Positions 23,698 through 31,801 of a DNA stretch of 36,940 bases are shown one piece after another. Below the pieces are notes generated by a model. It was not told the origin of the DNA, ran no database searches, and worked only from the letters and a program-made list of their open reading frames with translations. Both the position numbers and the translations under genes were made by a program. Numbering within the stretch: the stretch's first letter is position 1; every line of letters starts with the position of its first letter. The DNA is from Herpetosiphon llansteffanensis (lineage in GTDB: Bacteria > Chloroflexota > Chloroflexia > Chloroflexales > Herpetosiphonaceae), in the NCBI RefSeq assembly GCF_003205875.1, contig NZ_PUBZ01000119.1, positions 1 through 36,940 of the forward strand. Direction: 5' to 3'.

Positions 23698-25164
23698 ATG
23701 AATATAACCAGTCGCGAATGGGCTATGATTGAAGACTTTTCGCGCCGTATTACAACCGAAGCGCCACAATCGTTGGTTGCATTGGCGGAAGCCCTCAGCG
23801 CTGCTTTTCAGGTTGAGGTAACAATTTGGAGCCGCACCGCTGCCGGTGAATATCACTGTGTTACCCCAGCAGTCGGCCAGCCAGACGACCAAATGATGAG
23901 TGCTGAGCAGGCTTTAAACGGCGAAAAAGCAACCTTGATTTTTATCTATGAAGCCTTTTACGCGGTCAAGTTTAATCCTGCTCACAAGTTTAGCCCAGCT
24001 CAAGTGATGATTATTCAGGCCTTGCTTGAGGGCTGGATTGGGCGTTTACGTACCAGCTATGTCGAGCCGCATGAGCATGAGAATTTCGGCGATCTGCATC
24101 AATCTTTGTTACAAAGCATCATCGATGTTCTGCCCGAAGGCGTGGTGGTTGGTTTGGCTCCCGATGGGCGTTTGATTTTGGCCAATCGTCAGGCCGAGCA
24201 ATTGTGGCAACACCCGCTGCACGCCGTGCCTGTGGCTGGTTATAATCATTTTGGTTTACATAAACCTGATGGTACACGCTTGCCCGCTGGCGATTCAGGG
24301 ATTGCGCGGGTGATCAAAACTGGCGAGCCATTTTTGAAGCACGAATTGATTTTGCGTCGCCCTGATGGCAGCGAAATTCCAATTTTGGCCAATACCTCGC
24401 CAATTCACGATAATCGTGGTAATTTAATTGGTGCTGTTGCCGTCTTTCAAGATATTACTGGCTGGAAATTGCAAGAAAGTGATCGCGATAATGCCATTGC
24501 TACTATCGTTCACGATTTGAAAAATCCGTTGACGACCATTCGTGGTAGTGCCGATTTGCTGTTGCGCCGCGCTAAAACCGAAAATCGCAGCGAACGCGAA
24601 CTCAATCGCTTGCAATCGATTATTGCCCAATCCGATCGCATGCGCGATTATCTTTCGTTGCTGGTTGATGTTGCCCGAATCAACGCTGGCGAAACGTTGA
24701 TTGCGCCTTCGTTACTGGACTTTGGCGATTTGGTGGCCCAATTAGTCACTACCATCAATGGCGGTTTGGCGAATCCGCGGATTGCCATGGAACTGCATGC
24801 AGCGCCAAAATTGCGCGTCGACCCAATTTGGATGGAGCGCGTAATTTGGAATTTGCTCGATAATGCCCTGAAATATAGCGCCGATGAGACAGTCGTGGTT
24901 GTGAAACTCGCACTTGAGGCCCAAACGGTGGTGCTCAGCATTCGCGATTCTGGCTTGGGGATCGACCCGCAAGACCTCGAACGAATTTTTGAGCGCTTTA
25001 CCAGAGGCCGCCATACCCAACGCGTTGGTGGCACAGGTCTTGGTCTCTATACAGTTCGCGCAGTAGTTCGTGCTCATGGTGGTAGTATTAAGGTTGAATC
25101 GGAAGGCTTAGGTCATGGCAGTTGCTTTACCGTGAGCCTACCACTTGAATCTATCGAGCCATGA
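23698..25164 (+). CDS. PAS-domain sensor histidine kinase, soluble
   Basis: The 488-residue kinase has an N-terminal domain of unclear type (1-125, possibly GAF-like), a PAS domain (about 138-256: IIDVLPEGVVVGLAPDGRLILAN to GAVAVFQDIT), the phospho-acceptor box with H272 (IVHDLKNPLTTI), and the catalytic domain with N box (NLLDNALKYS), DSGLGI, FERFTRG and GGTGLGL. No membrane helix is seen, so it senses an intracellular signal. The ATG at 23698 has GGAAGG eight bases upstream; the longer frame to 23680 has none. The next gene, 128 bases on, encodes a receiver-only protein that is its likely partner. Confidence 0.9.
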   Translation: MNITSREWAMIEDFSRRITTEAPQSLVALAEALSAAFQVEVTIWSRTAAGEYHCVTPAVGQPDDQMMSAEQALNGEKATLIFIYEAFYAVKFNPAHKFSPAQVMIIQALLEGWIGRLRTSYVEPHEHENFGDLHQSLLQSIIDVLPEGVVVGLAPDGRLILANRQAEQLWQHPLHAVPVAGYNHFGLHKPDGTRLPAGDSGIARVIKTGEPFLKHELILRRPDGSEIPILANTSPIHDNRGNLIGAVAVFQDITGWKLQESDRDNAIATIVHDLKNPLTTIRGSADLLLRRAKTENRSERELNRLQSIIAQSDRMRDYLSLLVDVARINAGETLIAPSLLDFGDLVAQLVTTINGGLANPRIAMELHAAPKLRVDPIWMERVIWNLLDNALKYSADETVVVVKLALEAQTVVLSIRDSGLGIDPQDLERIFERFTRGRHTQRVGGTGLGLYTVRAVVRAHGGSIKVESEGLGHGSCFTVSLPLESIEP

Positions 25165-25292
25165 GGCCTATTGGTCTAACTCTTGCTAGCTAGTCTGGTT
25201 TACTATTAATTTCAATAATTCCGAGGAGCAAACGCTGATGGTCATTGATCATCGGCGTTGGAATGTCCCACGGCGATAAAAGGAGTCTTTGT

Positions 25293-25652
25293 GTGGTTGC
25301 TGGAAAACAGATATTGATCGTTGATGATGAAGATTCAATCGCAGACATGATCGCCGATGCCCTGCGAGACGAAGGTTACACGGTCGAGGTGGCCTATGAT
25401 GGCCGCCGTGGTCTCGAAGCCGCTCAACGAATTCAGCCAGCGCTGGTGCTGACCGATGTGATGATGCCGTTTATGGATGGCATCAAAATGGCTGAATTAG
25501 TCCAACGCGAATTCGGGGCAACCTCACCATCATTTGTGTTTATGAGCGCCGTTGATTGCCGTGACCAGACCCAACTGTATGGGCAATTTTTGTTTAAGCC
25601 ATTTACCTTAGATATTTTGTTCGATACCGTTGAAACCTTGATGAATAATTAG
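25293..25652 (+). CDS. single-domain response regulator (CheY-like receiver)
   Basis: The 119-residue protein is one receiver domain: acidic pocket D11/D12, phospho-acceptor D55 (LTDVMMP), S85 (FVFMSA) and K102 (FKPF). There is no output domain. A GTG start at 25293 is chosen because AAGGAG lies about eight bases before it; the upstream ATG frame at 25245 lacks one and adds a non-conserved tail. It probably takes phosphate from the adjacent PAS kinase and acts by protein-protein contact or in a relay. Its last four bases overlap the convergent lipoprotein gene. Confidence 0.85.
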   Translation: MVAGKQILIVDDEDSIADMIADALRDEGYTVEVAYDGRRGLEAAQRIQPALVLTDVMMPFMDGIKMAELVQREFGATSPSFVFMSAVDCRDQTQLYGQFLFKPFTLDILFDTVETLMNN

Positions 25653-26143
25653 AGACACACGCCCCACCATTGTTGATTACCATCGTGCCAGGCTTTGGCG
25701 GTGGCAAAAATTTGTGCTCGCGGATCAGTAATTGGCTGATCGCGATATGGGTTCCACGTTCCAGCCCAGGTACTTGGCTGATATTGAAACAAACCAATCA
25801 GCTCGCCTGGGCCTTGAATTGTGGGATTTCCGCTCGATTCGCAGATCATCACATTCCACATAAGCTCGCTACTTTCGCTATACGGATGGGTTTGGCGCGC
25901 TTCTTCAATCCAAGCGCGATATTGGCTTTGCCAATCGTCGACAGCAATACTTGGCGTTGCCCCAACAACTTGGGTCGCGCTGGCCGCTCCACTGACCACG
26001 CTTGCAGTCGGCGTGCTGGCAAATGGGGTTGCACTGGGGTTGCTCAGAATCAGCCCCAACGTTGGTTGGGTTGTCGCAACTTGGTCGGGCTGGCCACATG
26101 CCACCAACCCCAAGAGCAATATATAGACCACAAATGAACGCAT
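25649..26143 (-). CDS. lipoprotein with a small lysozyme-like domain
   Basis: The 164-residue protein has a lipobox ending LVAC (C16), a Ser/Thr/Ala/Pro-rich linker (about 20-65) and a C-terminal domain (about 90-164) with MICESSGNP, LIGLFQYQPSTW and WHDGNQQWWGVCL. This resembles the lysozyme/transglycosylase fold in which the Glu of CESSGNP is catalytic and GLFQ follows. It would be anchored outside the cell and could cleave peptidoglycan. The domain is short, so weak or altered activity is possible. It is convergent with the response regulator gene and overlaps it by four bases. Confidence 0.75.
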   Translation of the reverse strand: MRSFVVYILLLGLVACGQPDQVATTQPTLGLILSNPSATPFASTPTASVVSGAASATQVVGATPSIAVDDWQSQYRAWIEEARQTHPYSESSELMWNVMICESSGNPTIQGPGELIGLFQYQPSTWAGTWNPYRDQPITDPRAQIFATAKAWHDGNQQWWGVCL

Positions 26144-26247
26144 ATACCGACCTCAATTAACCAATTTTTTAGAAATATGGGCCACTATAGCAAAAAAGAT
26201 ACCAATGGGCAAGGAGAAAGGCAAAAATCAGAAGTCAAAAAGAACAT

Positions 26248-26669
26248 AGAGCATAGAACATAGAACATAGGGAAAGTCAGAAGGTAAAAAAATAGGGATC
26301 AGGAGTTAGGGATCGGAACATTAACGCAGAGGCGCAGAGAAATGATGGTTGTGGGCTGTGGGCTATGTGTACTGGTTCATTGGATTGGCAATCATGATCA
26401 TGCCCTCACCCCCAGCCCCTCTCCCACTGGACGCGGGCGAGGGGAGTCGACTCTTTTTTTGCATACATTGCGGCAGAACCACACGGTGAAAGCCCCTCGC
26501 CCGCGCACGGGAGAGGGGTTGGGGGTGAGGGGATCAGACACTGGTTAACGTGATGAACCAGTACAGCTATTGGCTAGTGGAAGATAATCAAACCAATCTG
26601 TGGCAAAAAACGTCCTTCGCGCTCTTCGTGGTTAAATTCCTATGCTCTATGTTCTATGTTCTATGCTCT
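26248..26669. repeat. 422-bp segment bounded by a perfect 23-bp inverted repeat
   Basis: The repeat at 26248-26270 (AGAGCATAGAACATAGAACA then TAG) is the exact reverse complement of 26647-26669. Each arm is itself built of a short repeat, GAACATAG. The segment holds no gene; inside it lies the 196-bp element at 26369-26564. The 587 bases between the lipoprotein and serC are therefore mostly repeat DNA. Confidence 0.75.
26369..26564. mobile_element. MITE-like palindromic element with 12-bp terminal inverted repeats
   Basis: GTACTGGTTCAT (26369-26380) and ATGAACCAGTAC (26553-26564) are perfect inverted ends. Between them is a long GC-rich double palindrome: arms of the CCCTCACCCCCAGCCCCTCT type from 26403 and the reverse complement to 26532, with an inner GCGGGCGAGGGG/CCCCTCGCCCGC pair. 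The left 15 bases inside the end (TGGTTCATTGGATTG) recur at 30395-30409 beside the partial copy at 30421, which supports a defined left boundary. No transposase is encoded. Confidence 0.6.
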
Positions 26670-26682
26670 TCTTAGATCGAAC

Positions 26683-26722
26683 AGCCCTCGGCTATAGCCT
26701 CACCATGGCATAACCGAGGGCT
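26683..26722 (-). terminator. hairpin after serC
   Basis: A 9-bp perfect stem, AGCCCTCGG (26683-26691) with CCGAGGGCT (26714-26722), begins eight bases after the serC stop. No T run follows on the minus strand. Confidence 0.55.
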
Positions 26723-26730
26723 TGAAGAAT

Positions 26731-27813
26731 TTAGCCGTGTTTGGCAGCAAAGTGAGCCATGAAGCTTGCCAAGGCTTCGACCCCTTCGATGCTCATTGCA
26801 TTGTAGATCGAGGCGCGCACTCCGCCGACCGAGCGGTGACCAGGCAAACCAAGCATTCCTTGGGCTTTGGCTTCGGCCAAGAATTGCTTTTCAAGCTCTT
26901 GGTTAGGCAGATTGAAGGTGACATTCATTTGCGAGCGGCTATCGGCAACTGCATGGCCACGATAGAAACCGCCAGAATTATCGATTGCGTTGTAGACGAT
27001 GTTGGCTTTGCGGGTGTTGTATTCGGCCATACCTGCCAAGCCACCTTGCTCTTGAATCCAGCCTAAAACGAGGTTGAGCATATACACGCCAAAGGTTGGT
27101 GGCGTGTTGTAGAGCGAATTGTTGCTGGCGTGGGTGGTATAGCGCAACATGGTGGGCACGTTCTTCGCGCCTTTATCCAGCCACTCTTCGCGAATTAAGA
27201 CCACGGTTACGCCAGAAGGGCCGAGGTTTTTCTGTGCTCCTGCATAGACCAAGCCAAATTTGCTGGCATCAAAAGGCCGCGAGAAAATATCGCTGCTCAT
27301 ATCGGCCACAATCGGCACGCCATTGGTATCGGGGATAGTTTGCCATTGGGTGCCATAAATCGTGTTGTTGGTGGTCAAGTGGACATACGCAGGATTTTCG
27401 CTAAATTGCAGCTCTGCTTGGGTCGGAATCCGATTGTGCTTATCGGCGGCGGTGTCGGCAGCAATATGCACGTTGCCGATTTTTTGGGCTTCGTCGCGAG
27501 CTTTTTCAGCCCACACGCCGGTTACAATATAATCGGCAACCGCATCAGCAGCCAAGAAATTTAGCGGAATCATGGCAAATTGGGTGCTGGCTCCCCCTTG
27601 CAGCAACAATACCCGATAGCCACTTTCAATTCCAAGCAAAGCCTTGAAACGAGCTTCAACTTCGTTATTAACCGCTTCGAATTCTTTTGAGCGATGGCTG
27701 GTTTCCATCACCGAAATCCCAGTGCCCGCGAAATCGCGGAGTTCTTCTTGGGCTTGGCTCAAAACAGTGGGTGGCAAAATCGCAGGACCGGCATTGAAGT
27801 TATAGACCGTCAT
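26731..27813 (-). CDS. serC: phosphoserine aminotransferase
   Basis: The 360-residue PLP enzyme converts 3-phosphohydroxypyruvate and glutamate to phosphoserine in serine synthesis; many SerC proteins also act in pyridoxal phosphate synthesis. It begins VYNFNAGPAILPPTVL, has MEHTSHR-like METSHRSKEF, LLLQGGASTQF for phosphate binding and the PLP lysine K195 in AGAQKNLGPSG. Length (360) is typical. The ATG at 27813 has GAGGAG seven bases upstream; the frame to 27837 has none. It is monocistronic, with its own promoter candidate and a leader of about 108 bases. Confidence 0.95.
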   Translation of the reverse strand: MTVYNFNAGPAILPPTVLSQAQEELRDFAGTGISVMETSHRSKEFEAVNNEVEARFKALLGIESGYRVLLLQGGASTQFAMIPLNFLAADAVADYIVTGVWAEKARDEAQKIGNVHIAADTAADKHNRIPTQAELQFSENPAYVHLTTNNTIYGTQWQTIPDTNGVPIVADMSSDIFSRPFDASKFGLVYAGAQKNLGPSGVTVVLIREEWLDKGAKNVPTMLRYTTHASNNSLYNTPPTFGVYMLNLVLGWIQEQGGLAGMAEYNTRKANIVYNAIDNSGGFYRGHAVADSRSQMNVTFNLPNQELEKQFLAEAKAQGMLGLPGHRSVGGVRASIYNAMSIEGVEALASFMAHFAAKHG

Positions 27814-27927
27814 GGGTACACTCCTCGGCGCAAACAAAAAAAGCCCCTATCCAAACGTATTCAACGTTGAACACGAGGTGGTCGTTTAGCTTAGGCAGCA
27901 TTGCCAGCAGTTTGTGATACAAGGCAC

Positions 27928-27956
27928 ATTGTAGGGAATGCTGGCATAAAAGTCAA
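27928..27956 (-). promoter_or_regulatory. candidate serC promoter
   Basis: On the minus strand TTGACT (27956-27951) and TACAAT (27933-27928) are 17 bases apart, both five of six to consensus. Transcription would start near 27921, giving a 5' leader of roughly 108 bases that contains a seven-T run. Confidence 0.55.
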
Positions 27957-28004
27957 AGCTTAATTAACTGCTACGCTAGCCCATATGCCTAGTGCAAAGT
28001 AGGA

Positions 28005-28033
28005 TTACCAGCGCCATGCGACTGCTATATAAT
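28005..28033 (+). promoter_or_regulatory. candidate promoter of the prenyltransferase gene
   Basis: TTACCA (28005-28010) and a consensus TATAAT (28028-28033) are separated by 17 bases, about 40 bases before the start codon. Confidence 0.5.
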
Positions 28034-28072
28034 GCAAGCAGATTCTTGTTTATCATCGATAGGAAACGCAGC

Positions 28073-28933
28073 ATGACAAGTTTACGGAATACTTTGCAGC
28101 AAACCGCGATCAACATTAAGGTTGAACACACGGTTTTTGCCCTTCCCTTCGCCTACTTGGGGCTGTTTTTGGCCAACAAACAGTTTCCTGGCTGGCAACC
28201 GCTGATTTTGGTCACCGTGGCTATGGTGGCGGCGCGTACCGCCGCAATGTCGTTTAATCGCTACCTTGACCGCCATTTTGATGCTCGCAACCCGCGCACC
28301 AGCATTCGCCCAATTCCAGCTGGCACGCTTTCGGCCAAATCGGTTTTGGCGGTTGGTTTGGTTTCGCTGGTTGTGTTGGTGGTTGCTGCTGGTTTGCTCA
28401 ATCCGTTGTGTTTATTGCTCTCGCCGATTGCGGTGGTTGCATTAACTGGCTATTCGTATATGAAGCGCTTTACCTGGTTGTGTCACTTTGGCTTAGGCTT
28501 CACCGATGCGATTGCGCCTGCTGGCGGTTGGCTGGCGGTTGATCCACATTTTCGGCCTGCGATGCTTTTGCTGGCGGCAGCGGTTGGCATTTGGATTGCT
28601 GGCTTCGATTTAATTTATGCTTGTCAGGATGTTGATTTTGATCGCAAGGAAGGCTTGCACTCGTTGCCAGCCCGCTTCAGCATTGCCACCTCGCTGTTGG
28701 TGGCCAAAGTTTGCCATGTGGCCATGATTAGCTTGCTTTTGGCGGTGGGTGTGTTGCTAAGCTTGAGTTGGCCATTTTACGTTGGGGTTGCAGCTGCCGC
28801 AGGTTTATTGGTTTATGAACACAGCTTGATCAACCCGCGCGATCTTTCCAAAATTGATATTGCTTTTTTCAATGTCAATAGCTACATTGCAGGCGTGTTG
28901 TTCCTCTTCACCCTGACCAGTTTGTATGTTTAA
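28073..28933 (+). CDS. UbiA-family prenyltransferase, MqnP/UbiA-like
   Basis: The 286-residue membrane protein has about eight helices. The first Asp-rich motif is N62-x3-D66-x3-D70 (NRYLDRHFDARNPRT) and the second D186-x3-D190 (ACQDVDFDRKEGLHS), which bind Mg2+ and the prenyl diphosphate. This matches 4-hydroxybenzoate polyprenyltransferase and the MqnP enzyme of futalosine-type menaquinone synthesis, which attach the isoprenoid tail to the quinone ring. Menaquinone-making bacteria favour the MqnP reading, but no mqn neighbours are present. AGGAAA lies eight bases before the chosen ATG; the longer frame to 27992 spans the promoter. Confidence 0.85.
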   Translation: MTSLRNTLQQTAINIKVEHTVFALPFAYLGLFLANKQFPGWQPLILVTVAMVAARTAAMSFNRYLDRHFDARNPRTSIRPIPAGTLSAKSVLAVGLVSLVVLVVAAGLLNPLCLLLSPIAVVALTGYSYMKRFTWLCHFGLGFTDAIAPAGGWLAVDPHFRPAMLLLAAAVGIWIAGFDLIYACQDVDFDRKEGLHSLPARFSIATSLLVAKVCHVAMISLLLAVGVLLSLSWPFYVGVAAAAGLLVYEHSLINPRDLSKIDIAFFNVNSYIAGVLFLFTLTSLYV

Positions 28934-28948
28934 TCGGTTCGCTCACCT

Positions 28949-28985
28949 CAGCCCCTCTGCTTCACTAAACGCGGGAGAGGGGCTG
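28949..28985 (+). terminator. palindrome of the GC-rich repeat family, likely terminator
   Basis: CAGCCCCTCT (28949-28958) pairs perfectly with AGAGGGGCTG (28976-28985), 15 bases after the prenyltransferase stop. It is a short member of the family seen at 19188, 26403 and 30421. The tail TAAGCTG is not a T run. Confidence 0.6.
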
Positions 28986-29076
28986 TAAGCTGTGACGAAA
29001 CTCTTGCTAGCCAACCACATCCATCGAATTATATAATTGAGCTGTTCTCGGTGTTTTGTGCGAAGGAGACCAAGCG

Positions 29077-30381
29077 ATGACTGATGCTAACCAACCGCTG
29101 CACGACGAACCGCTACCGCCGTTTGATTTGCCTGATCCCAAAGATGCAATGCCGCATGAAGATACGCTCAGCGAGGAAGGCACGCGTGGGGTTGTGCCTG
29201 TTGAACAGTTTTTGTATATCGGTCAGGGTCTAAAAGCCGAAGAATTTAGCCACTATGTTGATAGCTATGATTTTGGTGCAATTCCCCCCAACTTTGTCGT
29301 GTTGCACCATACTGCTGTGCCAAGCACTGCTGCCGCGCCCTATCCATCGGGCTGGCGTTGGGATAGCCAAGAAACTGGCTTGAGCGAAGGCCAAATGTAT
29401 CGTAAACGGCTTAAACAGCTTGAAACCTTGCGCGAATACTATCGCACTGGCGCTGGCTGGGATCGTGGCCCGCACCTGTTTATTGATGAAACCTGGATTT
29501 GGCTGTTCACGCCGATGTATGACCAAGGGATTCACGCGGCGCAAGGCAATGGCTATCGCGATAGCAAAGGCACCTTGCAATATTCAATCGGCATCGAAGT
29601 GTGTGGTTATTTCGAAAATACGCAGTGGTCGGCTCCGGTTGCGGCTTTGGTTGGCCATGCGGTGGCGGTGCTCAAACGCAAATTAAACAGCTTTGAAATT
29701 CGCCATCAAAAATTTGGCGGTGGCATTTCATCGCATCGCGATTACAACAAACCCTCGTGCCCGGGCGCTGCAATCAGCGAAGCCTACTACGTCAGCACAA
29801 TTCAAAATGCGGTTGATCGGTTGAATAATGTGCAACGTGTGCCGCTGGTTGATAATCCAATTACTGCCAACACGCCGTTGTTGAGCGCTACGCCCTCGGG
29901 GAGCCGCGAAAAAGCGATTGCCTTTATTCGCCAGAGTTTGCCCCAAACCTCAGAATACAAGAACGATGTTGAAACGATTATGGGCTACTACTGGGTCTAT
30001 GCGCCAAGCGTTGGGCTTGATCCTTTTCTTGCAGCAGCGCAGTGCATTTTTGAAACCGCTGGTTTAAGCTCAGGCTGGGCCGCGCGGCCAAAGCGCAATC
30101 CGGCTGGCTTGGGCGTGCGTCAAGAGGGTGGGCTTTCATTCAGCACTTGGGATGGCGCGGTGCAGGCGCATATTGGCCAATTATTGGCCTTGGCGTTGCG
30201 AGATGATGAAGCCAACGAAAGCCAAAAAAATATGATGGCCCGCAACCCACGCCATAGCAACATTCCCGCAAATCTGCGCGGTGTCGCCAAAACCCTTGCT
30301 GGTTTGAGCAATACTTGGACAGATGATGCAGAGTATGCGAATAAATTTGTCACCCGCGCCGAAGCAATTCGCAAGGGGTAG
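29077..30381 (+). CDS. N-acetylmuramoyl-L-alanine amidase with a glucosaminidase-like C-terminal domain
   Basis: Residues about 70-250 form an amidase-2/PGRP domain with zinc ligands H77 or H78 (VVLHHTA), H220 and C228 (SSHRDYNKPSCPG), and IGIEVCGYF in the core. Residues about 280-430 resemble a glucosaminidase or lysozyme-like domain (GLDPFLAAAQCIFETAG, with likely catalytic E326). The first 65 residues are acidic and Pro-rich with no signal peptide. AAGGAG precedes the ATG at 29077 by eight bases. Two wall-cutting activities in one leaderless protein fit an endolysin or a non-classically exported predation factor. It is not near phage genes. Activity is inferred from motifs. Confidence 0.82.
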   Translation: MTDANQPLHDEPLPPFDLPDPKDAMPHEDTLSEEGTRGVVPVEQFLYIGQGLKAEEFSHYVDSYDFGAIPPNFVVLHHTAVPSTAAAPYPSGWRWDSQETGLSEGQMYRKRLKQLETLREYYRTGAGWDRGPHLFIDETWIWLFTPMYDQGIHAAQGNGYRDSKGTLQYSIGIEVCGYFENTQWSAPVAALVGHAVAVLKRKLNSFEIRHQKFGGGISSHRDYNKPSCPGAAISEAYYVSTIQNAVDRLNNVQRVPLVDNPITANTPLLSATPSGSREKAIAFIRQSLPQTSEYKNDVETIMGYYWVYAPSVGLDPFLAAAQCIFETAGLSSGWAARPKRNPAGLGVRQEGGLSFSTWDGAVQAHIGQLLALALRDDEANESQKNMMARNPRHSNIPANLRGVAKTLAGLSNTWTDDAEYANKFVTRAEAIRKG

Positions 30382-30394
30382 GGGCTATTTGTAA

Positions 30395-30468
30395 TGGTTC
30401 ATTGGATTGACAATCGTATTCCCTCACCCCCCAGCCCCCTCTCCCACGAAAACGCGGGAGAGGGGGAG
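30395..30468. repeat. partial copy of the palindromic element
   Basis: TGGTTCATTGGATTG (30395-30409) matches the left end of the element at 26369, followed by the CCCTCACCCCCCAGCCCCCT arm from 30421 and the reverse arm GGGAGAGGGGG near 30456-30466. The right end of the 26-kb copy is missing, so this copy is a deleted version. It lies just after the amidase gene and may end its transcript. Confidence 0.65.
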
Positions 30469-30559
30469 CACCCAGGTTTCAGCGACGAATTGTGCCAGAA
30501 CCACGGTATTAAAGTCTCTCTTGCTTGATCCCTGACCCCTAGACCCTGACCTCTACGCT

Positions 30560-31669
30560 CTACTGACTCAACTGCTCAATGGTTTCGATGATATATGCGC
30601 CGTCGCTGGCTGGATCGAGCGCTTGTGGATAGCCATCGACCAAGCGTACTGGTGTCCAGCGCGAACCGATTACGCCACTTTTATCGAGGGTTAAATGCAG
30701 AATTGCGCTATCGAGACTGGGCGTGCCATCGAAACCATCGAAGACAAAATTGCCTAAGCTCCAGGCAATAAATTGGCCATTTGGCCGCGCTTCGTAGCCT
30801 TGCAACACATGCGGATGCGCGCCAAGCACGAGGGTTGCGCCTGCCTCTAAGGCTGCATAGGCATTGCTGCGCTGAATCTCGTTTGGCTGATTGACTCCCT
30901 CATAGCCGCTGTGCAGCAAAATAATCACATGGTCGACGCTTGGTCGAATTGCTGCAACATCGGCGGCAATCACTGCTGGCTCGGCCCACGCGAGGCCTGG
31001 TTGATCAGCGGTCGCTGTCCACGATTCGGTCACGAAGCCGCCATTTTCAACTGGCACATCAACATAGGCCAAAAATGCTAAGCGCAAGCCATTTTTTTCA
31101 AGAATCACTGGGCGATAGGCTTGTTCTGCATTCATCCCAGCCCCAACATTGGCAATATTTGCTTGATTTAACAAGCCGATGGTTTCGCTCAGTGCTGATT
31201 CGCCCCAATCTAAACTATGATTATTGGCCAATGAAACCAGATCGAAGCCTGCATTGCTGAGGCTATCGATGCTTTCTGGCGGCGCTAAAAAACGATAGGC
31301 CTTGGGTGCTGGCTCACCGGTATCGGCAACGGCGGTTTCAAGGTTGCCAATCGTCAAATCGGCATTCACCAACTCGTCGTATACGCCAGCAAATACTGGT
31401 TCGGGGCCATCGCTCAGAATGCGCTCGCCAATTGAGCGGGCCAACATAATATCGCCAACAATCGCCAATTCGAGCTTTGGCTCTGGGGTGGGGCTTGGCT
31501 CGTTGGTTGCGGTGGGAATGGTGGTGCTGGTTGGCACGGGAGAATTGGTCGGGGCAGTGGTTGCGGTTGCCATAGCGGTTGGGGCAAGTGCTTGTTGGCT
31601 TGGCTCGCTGGGTGTGCTGCCACATGCCGCTAAAATTCCAAGCAAAATCCAAAAACTCAAACGCCGCAT
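30560..31669 (-). CDS. CapA-family lipoprotein (metallophosphatase fold)
   Basis: The 369-residue lipoprotein has a lipobox ending LAAC (C16), a Thr/Pro/Ala linker (about 20-65) and a CapA/PgsA domain with the metal-binding motifs GDIML (73-77), NLETAV, SLANNH, LLHSGYE, LGAHPHV and LGNFVFDG. CapA-type proteins take part in poly-gamma-glutamate export or other capsule work, and some relatives are phosphoesterases. It would be anchored on the outer face. No capB or capC genes are adjacent, so capsule synthesis itself is not supported. AAGGAAGGA lies upstream of the ATG. Confidence 0.85.
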   Translation of the reverse strand: MRRLSFWILLGILAACGSTPSEPSQQALAPTAMATATTAPTNSPVPTSTTIPTATNEPSPTPEPKLELAIVGDIMLARSIGERILSDGPEPVFAGVYDELVNADLTIGNLETAVADTGEPAPKAYRFLAPPESIDSLSNAGFDLVSLANNHSLDWGESALSETIGLLNQANIANVGAGMNAEQAYRPVILEKNGLRLAFLAYVDVPVENGGFVTESWTATADQPGLAWAEPAVIAADVAAIRPSVDHVIILLHSGYEGVNQPNEIQRSNAYAALEAGATLVLGAHPHVLQGYEARPNGQFIAWSLGNFVFDGFDGTPSLDSAILHLTLDKSGVIGSRWTPVRLVDGYPQALDPASDGAYIIETIEQLSQ

Positions 31670-31801
31670 GCAAAATATCCTTCCTTGTTAGGCTTGTTCA
31701 TGTGGCGATAGAGTAGCATAGGATTGAGCTTTTGGTCGTCGTAGGCAACCTTTGTGCTTGTGGTTGCGTATCGCCAGCAAGTTCGAAAGTAAGGAGAAGT
31801 T

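Noticed and set aside
27813-27921. Seven-T run in the serC leader as a possible attenuator or T-box
   Set aside because: No GC-rich stem precedes the T run and no T-box features were found.
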